Shown in pieces: positions 5,398 through 5,887 of a stretch of DNA of 5,887 nt. A program made the position numbers and the translations under genes. This DNA is from Opitutaceae bacterium (GTDB lineage: Bacteria > Verrucomicrobiota > Verrucomicrobiia > Opitutales > Opitutaceae), in the NCBI GenBank assembly GCA_003168315.1, contig PMSP01000052.1, positions 1 to 5,887 on the forward strand, written 5' to 3'. The notes under the pieces were generated by a model, which did no database searches, was not told the origin of the DNA, and was given only the letters and a program-made list of their open reading frames with translations. How positions within the stretch are numbered: the stretch's first letter is position 1; each line of letters begins with the position of its first letter.

Positions 5398-5887
5398 ATG
5401 GCCAAATCGTCACGAATGACGCTGTGCTCGTTCTGCGGGAAGTCGCAGGCGGAGGTGAAGAAGATCATCGCCGGGCCCGGCGTCTACATCTGCGACTCGT
5501 GCGTCAATGTCTGCAAGACGATCATCGACCGCGAGGTGAAGCAGCCGGCGATCGAGGTGAAGCCGGCCTTCCGGATGATCAAGCCCTCCGGCATCAAGAA
5601 GGTGCTGGACGACTACGTGATCGGGCAGGAGCACGCGAAGAAGGTCCTATCGGTGGCGGTCTACAACCATTACAAGCGCCTCAATTTCGAGTCCGGCCAG
5701 TCCCCGAGGGACCCGGCCGCGGTTTCGCCGGAGTTCAGCGACGTCGAGGTCGAGAAGAGCAACATCCTGCTCGTGGGCCCGACGGGCTCGGGCAAGACGC
5801 TCCTCGCCCGCTCGCTCGCCCGGATACTCGACGTTCCCTTCGCCATCTCCGACGCGACCACGCTGACCGAGGCGGGCTACGTCGGCG
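5398..5887 (+). CDS. clpX: ATP-dependent Clp protease ATP-binding subunit ClpX (5' part)
   Basis: ClpX is the AAA+ unfoldase that recognises tagged or native substrates and threads them into ClpP. The 163 codons present start at ATG 5398 and stay open to the window edge. The N-terminal zinc-binding domain has four cysteines: Cys10 and Cys13 (CSFCGK), then Cys32 and Cys35 (CDSC). The AAA+ domain then opens with the DDYVIGQEHAKKVLSVAVYNHYKRL stretch beginning at residue 71, and Walker A GPTGSGKT at 127-134 (Lys133). The window ends in the conserved DATTLTEAGYVG segment, before Walker B. The linker between NHYKRL and EKSNILL (about 96-119) is acidic and somewhat longer than in E. coli. No Shine-Dalgarno precedes the ATG. 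Its place after tig-clpP is the classic order, although the hairpin-bearing spacer allows separate regulation. Confidence 0.97.
   Translation, partial: MAKSSRMTLCSFCGKSQAEVKKIIAGPGVYICDSCVNVCKTIIDREVKQPAIEVKPAFRMIKPSGIKKVLDDYVIGQEHAKKVLSVAVYNHYKRLNFESGQSPRDPAAVSPEFSDVEVEKSNILLVGPTGSGKTLLARSLARILDVPFAISDATTLTEAGYVG

Noticed and set aside
1..5887. Novel defence system, mobile element, CRISPR array, tRNA or rRNA
   Set aside because: Essentially all of the window is filled by recognised housekeeping genes; no repeats, integrase, transposase or RNA-gene structure is visible.

Overview
This is an ordinary chromosomal housekeeping segment from a GC-rich bacterium. I found no mobile element, CRISPR array, RNA gene or sign of recent transfer, and codon use looks alike in all genes. 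The likely source is a verrucomicrobial (PVC-group, perhaps Opitutae-like) bacterium. That rests on the high GC content, start codons without Shine-Dalgarno sequences, an animal-like UDP-glucose dehydrogenase, and the style of the TsaB, Alr and ClpP sequences. It is an inference from family resemblance; no search was run.

Left part (1-1482, + strand). The last codons of an upstream gene probably end at 24-26. A clean intrinsic terminator follows at 39-60, then a 47-nt leader and a complete UDP-glucose 6-dehydrogenase gene (108-1466). This enzyme supplies UDP-glucuronate for surface polysaccharides.

Middle part (1483-3266, - strand). Two genes read leftward, tsaB then alr, joined by a 4-nt GTGA stop/start overlap. 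TsaB is a scaffold subunit of the tRNA t6A machinery. Alr is the PLP-dependent alanine racemase that makes D-alanine for peptidoglycan. alr converges on ugd with only 16 nt between the stop codons and no T-tract terminator in either direction.

Right part (3267-5887, + strand). A short divergent spacer (3267-3401) separates tsaB from the protein-quality-control cluster tig-clpP-clpX. Trigger factor folds nascent chains, ClpP is the protease chamber, and ClpX is the AAA+ unfoldase that feeds it. tig and clpP share another GTGA overlap. clpP and clpX are separated by 62 nt holding GC-rich hairpins, one of which has the clpP stop codon as its loop. clpX runs off the right edge after its Walker A motif.

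I see no undescribed system here. The points worth a second look are small: repeated GTGA coupling, hairpins at the clpP/clpX junction, unusual residues in Alr, a divergent PPIase domain in trigger factor, and an animal-like UGDH.
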